A stretch of 9,093 nucleotides of DNA from JBECKS01 sp040235395. GTDB taxonomy: Bacteria; Pseudomonadota; Gammaproteobacteria; Pseudomonadales; JBECKS01. The position numbers and the translations under genes were made by a program. The notes under the pieces were generated by a model. The model was not told the DNA's origin. It did not search any database and saw nothing but the letters and a program-made list of their open reading frames with translations. The stretch covers positions 1 to 9,093 of the forward strand of contig JBECKS010000236.1 of assembly GCA_040235395.1 (NCBI GenBank). The letters run 5' to 3'. Positions 7,341 to 9,093 of the stretch are shown here, piece after piece (the first letter of the stretch is position 1; each line of letters begins with the position of its first letter).

Positions 7341-7372
7341 AATTTGAAATGACCTTTCAGGTTATTCAAATT
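7341..7372 (-). other. Stem-loop in the leader of the START/cyclase operon
   Basis: AATTTGAA (7341-7348) pairs perfectly with TTCAAATT (7365-7372). After a one-base bulge (7349), TGACC (7350-7354) pairs with GGTTA (7360-7364) including one G-T wobble, leaving a 5-base loop. That is 13 pairs. It lies between the predicted promoter and the start codon at 7286, so it would form near the 5' end of the mRNA. No T-tract follows in either direction, so a terminator is unlikely. It may stabilise the mRNA or be an RNA or protein regulatory site. It does not match the c-di-GMP riboswitch consensus that I know. Confidence 0.55.
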
Positions 7373-7391
7373 GCCGTTTGGTTGCCATGCA

Positions 7392-7421
7392 CTTATAAAA
7401 GTTGAAATAGATGCCTGTCAA
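7392..7421 (-). promoter_or_regulatory. Sigma-70-like promoter for the START-like/GGDEF operon
   Basis: On the minus strand a perfect -35 hexamer TTGACA (7421-7416) is followed, after an 18-base spacer, by TATAAG (7397-7392) as the -10. The predicted transcript starts around 7385 and gives a leader of about 100 bases before the ATG at 7286. It would serve the START-like gene and the two cyclases together, independently of the START-like gene upstream that ends at 7467. Confidence 0.65.
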
Positions 7422-7466
7422 CGTCCATATCGATGAGATTTGTGAGTTTTAATCCTTAAATATTTA

Positions 7467-8402
7467 CTACTGAGGAATGAAATCTGTTCCTTGTATAACA
7501 GGTATTTTCGATGTTGGGACATGATGCTCGCTAGGATGGTAATAATCCTCTGTGTAATAGGCATCAGGTATGGTTATCCATGACTCGTAAACGGATTTCT
7601 TGTTCTGGTATTTTTCCTTTTGCAACATCTTCCTTAGGTTTTTCATGGTGTAGTAGGAGAAGTCATTCAATATCACATTGACAAGCCAGGGTGGAATGTA
7701 ACCGCCCGGATCCATCAGGAATTCCATTTCAAAGGAGAGTCTTTGTCCAGAAAGCATCTGGGCTCTGATTTCCCCGCCAACTTCGGGCATTCTGATATAA
7801 CCCGGGTAAAGGGGTAATAATTTATCGCTCTGAACCATCTTGATGCTAATGTCATAGTTTTCATTCTGGCTTACAAGGGCTTCAAGGGTTGCATCACGGT
7901 CTTTAACGGGCCAAGGCAAACGGGTTTCCACCCTGATATCCCTTCTTTGATCTGAGTGCCGGGTAATTTCGGTTAACTCGCTAATCATGTGCATCCACTG
8001 AGGTGCTGATTCGAAATCCTCAACCACAGCAGCCAGAGCATAGGGGTCTGGTGCGTCCATCACCATGACAGTCAGAAAGCTTTTAATCTTGGATTCATCC
8101 CTGTGTTTCATGTAAACCTGAATACCGTTCATGTCGCGAACCAAACGCCACTCATATTTCATCATCGATTCGATGGTTTCATCTTCTGGTGAGACTTCCT
8201 CAGCTTGTAAAGAGCCCTCAGCTTGTAAAGAGCCCTCAGCTTGTAAAGGGACATCTTCTTCAGTTGCAGGTTGGTCTTCGGCATAAACAGCCCCTGCTAA
8301 CAAGAGCATCAAAAAGGCCATGAAACGGGGAATAAGAAAGACAGGCTTATTATTTTTATTATTTGACATCAGCTTTATCCACTCTGCGTCTGTTTTGCTC
8401 AT
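7467..8402 (-). CDS. Exported START-like lipid-binding domain protein
   Basis: A 311-aa protein with an N-terminal Sec signal (hydrophobic MAFLMLLLAGAV, cleavage after AVYA at about residue 41), a low-complexity acidic linker containing three LQAE(G/E) units (53-68), and a START-like domain (about 82-282). Typical START features are YEWRLVRDMNGIQVY (83-97), TRLPWPVKDRD (160-170) and MDPGGYIPPWLVN (230-242). START domains bind lipids or other hydrophobic molecules in a deep pocket; here the site would be periplasmic. A His/Tyr-rich tail follows (282-295). The open frame begins at ATG 8402, but that site has no ribosome signal. ATG 8369, with GGA eight bases upstream, gives a more usual signal peptide and may be the true start. 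It is a tandem paralogue of the frameshifted gene downstream. The ligand cannot be inferred. Confidence 0.85.
   Translation of the reverse strand: MSKTDAEWIKLMSNNKNNKPVFLIPRFMAFLMLLLAGAVYAEDQPATEEDVPLQAEGSLQAEGSLQAEEVSPEDETIESMMKYEWRLVRDMNGIQVYMKHRDESKIKSFLTVMVMDAPDPYALAAVVEDFESAPQWMHMISELTEITRHSDQRRDIRVETRLPWPVKDRDATLEALVSQNENYDISIKMVQSDKLLPLYPGYIRMPEVGGEIRAQMLSGQRLSFEMEFLMDPGGYIPPWLVNVILNDFSYYTMKNLRKMLQKEKYQNKKSVYESWITIPDAYYTEDYYHPSEHHVPTSKIPVIQGTDFIPQ
8200..8250 (-). repeat. 18-base tandem repeat encoding LQAEGS units
   Basis: Two identical 18-base units (8200-8217, 8218-8235) are followed by a third unit that matches over about 15 bases (8236-8250). In frame they encode LQAEGS-type hexapeptides in the linker between signal peptide and START-like domain of the exported protein. 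Exact identity points to recent slippage, so copy number may vary between strains without shifting the frame. Confidence 0.85.
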
Positions 8403-8418
8403 TCTATATTGGGCACGA

Positions 8419-8438
8419 TGTGAAAGCTAGGTTTCACA
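8419..8438. other. Short inverted repeat between methyltransferase and START-like genes
   Basis: TGTGAAA (8419-8425) and TTTCACA (8432-8438) form a 7-bp perfect stem with a 6-base loop, 17 bases upstream of the possible start at 8402 on the minus strand. No T-tract follows. It could be an operator, a leader hairpin or chance. The 70-base gap holds no promoter I can support. Confidence 0.3.
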
Positions 8439-8472
8439 GGATAGACAGTATCTTTAGAAGGCCTAAGCGGAT

Positions 8473-9093
8473 TTAATTCAGAGGTTTCTGGGCAGTAATC
8501 ACCCATGCGCTTGAAGGTGCCCAAAGAGTGCCATCTTCCCTAACGTATTTTTTCAATACATCTTTTAAAGCTTCCATTACCTGAGGTTTCAGTCTTTCTC
8601 CTTCTTCACCTGCAAAACGAATGGCTTCACCTGCAGGTCCGAGGTCAAGGGCAAACTGTACTGCCTCGTCCATGTCTTTTCCTATATAAAGTTCTGAATC
8701 CAAGCGTTCAAATTGCACTCGATCAAAACCACTCACCTGAAGCATTTCGCTCACCATGTCGGGTCCAGCCATAGAGAAGGGGCCGGGGCCACAGTGCACT
8801 GCATCGGTTTCTTCATGAGTAACAATAGGCACAATGGATTTTACACAGCACTCTGCATCATAAAGCCAGGGATTATCTTCGCGTTTTCTCCAAACAACCT
8901 GGACAAACTTGCCACCAGGTTTTAATGATTTATAAATGTTTTTCATGGCGCGACCGGGGAAGTTAAAAAACATGGTACCGAATCGAGCAAACACAAAATC
9001 GTGTGGACCTTTTAAGTCATCCATTTCAACATCAGCGGCGATGAATTCAATATTCTTTACACCCCGTAGGTTTTTTTCCTTATCACATTCATC
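8473..9093 (-). CDS. Class I SAM-dependent methyltransferase, N-terminus outside window
   Basis: The frame is open to the right edge, so the protein extends beyond it; the 206 visible residues are the C-terminal three quarters or so of a typical enzyme. The ATG at 9024 lies inside the fold and is not the start: codons before it read NIEFIAADVEMDDL, the motif II strand with the acidic residue that usually contacts the SAM adenine. Next come FVFARFGTMFFNFPGRAM, the post-motif LKPGGKFVQVVWR, and a PFSMAGPDMVSEMLQVSGF segment typical of the UbiE/Methyltransf_11-25 type. The glycine-rich SAM loop (motif I) should be in the missing part. It lacks a signal peptide in the visible part and is probably cytoplasmic. 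It is on the same strand as the START-like gene, 70 bases upstream. Substrate unknown. Confidence 0.88.
   Translation of the reverse strand, partial: DECDKEKNLRGVKNIEFIAADVEMDDLKGPHDFVFARFGTMFFNFPGRAMKNIYKSLKPGGKFVQVVWRKREDNPWLYDAECCVKSIVPIVTHEETDAVHCGPGPFSMAGPDMVSEMLQVSGFDRVQFERLDSELYIGKDMDEAVQFALDLGPAGEAIRFAGEEGERLKPQVMEALKDVLKKYVREDGTLWAPSSAWVITAQKPLN

Noticed and set aside
7287..7390. c-di-GMP riboswitch in the cyclase operon leader
   Set aside because: The leader contains GGCAA-type fragments but not the conserved two-helix arrangement of the GEMM classes that I know.
8713..8925. 70-codon plus-strand frame inside the methyltransferase gene
   Set aside because: Antisense to a clear methyltransferase coding region, with no independent support.

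Overview
The window looks like chromosomal DNA from a moderately AT-rich Gram-negative bacterium, most likely a gammaproteobacterium. The grounds are a bifunctional glutathionylspermidine synthetase/amidase that aligns over its whole length with the Escherichia coli type of enzyme, an outer-membrane-type lipoprotein signal, several Sec-exported proteins, and membrane GGDEF proteins. The genus cannot be named from sequence alone. I saw no transposase, phage gene, CRISPR array, tRNA or rRNA.

Left half, plus strand (1-4253). The window opens inside the C-terminal part of an acyl-CoA dehydrogenase. Next come a lipoprotein with ankyrin-like repeats and a cysteine-rich tail (526-1623), a complete glutathionylspermidine synthetase/amidase (1746-3632), and a DUF502-type two-helix membrane protein (3678-4253) 45 bases downstream. 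An 81-base palindromic element with nested hairpins (4262-4342) fills the gap where the two halves of the window converge.

Right half, minus strand (9093 down to 4359). Reading in the direction of transcription, there is a 5'-truncated SAM-dependent methyltransferase (9093-8473) and an exported START-like protein (8402-7467). A good sigma-70-like promoter (7421-7392) and a leader with a strong hairpin follow. Then come a second exported START-like protein interrupted by a one-base frameshift (7286-6610) and two paralogous six-helix membrane diguanylate cyclases (6602-5472 and 5456-4359). The last three genes are separated by only 7 and 15 bases, so they are probably one transcript.

The most interesting arrangement is this minus-strand block: two tandem START-like lipid-binding-fold proteins followed by two tandem GGDEF proteins with no recognised sensor domain. 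One cyclase keeps the c-di-GMP inhibitory site (RxxD) and the other has lost its Arg. A link from envelope lipid or hydrophobic ligand to c-di-GMP is a reasonable hypothesis but is not shown by the sequence. No stretch over 300 bases lacks a gene; the longest gap is the 180 bases between 7287 and 7466, which holds the promoter and leader.
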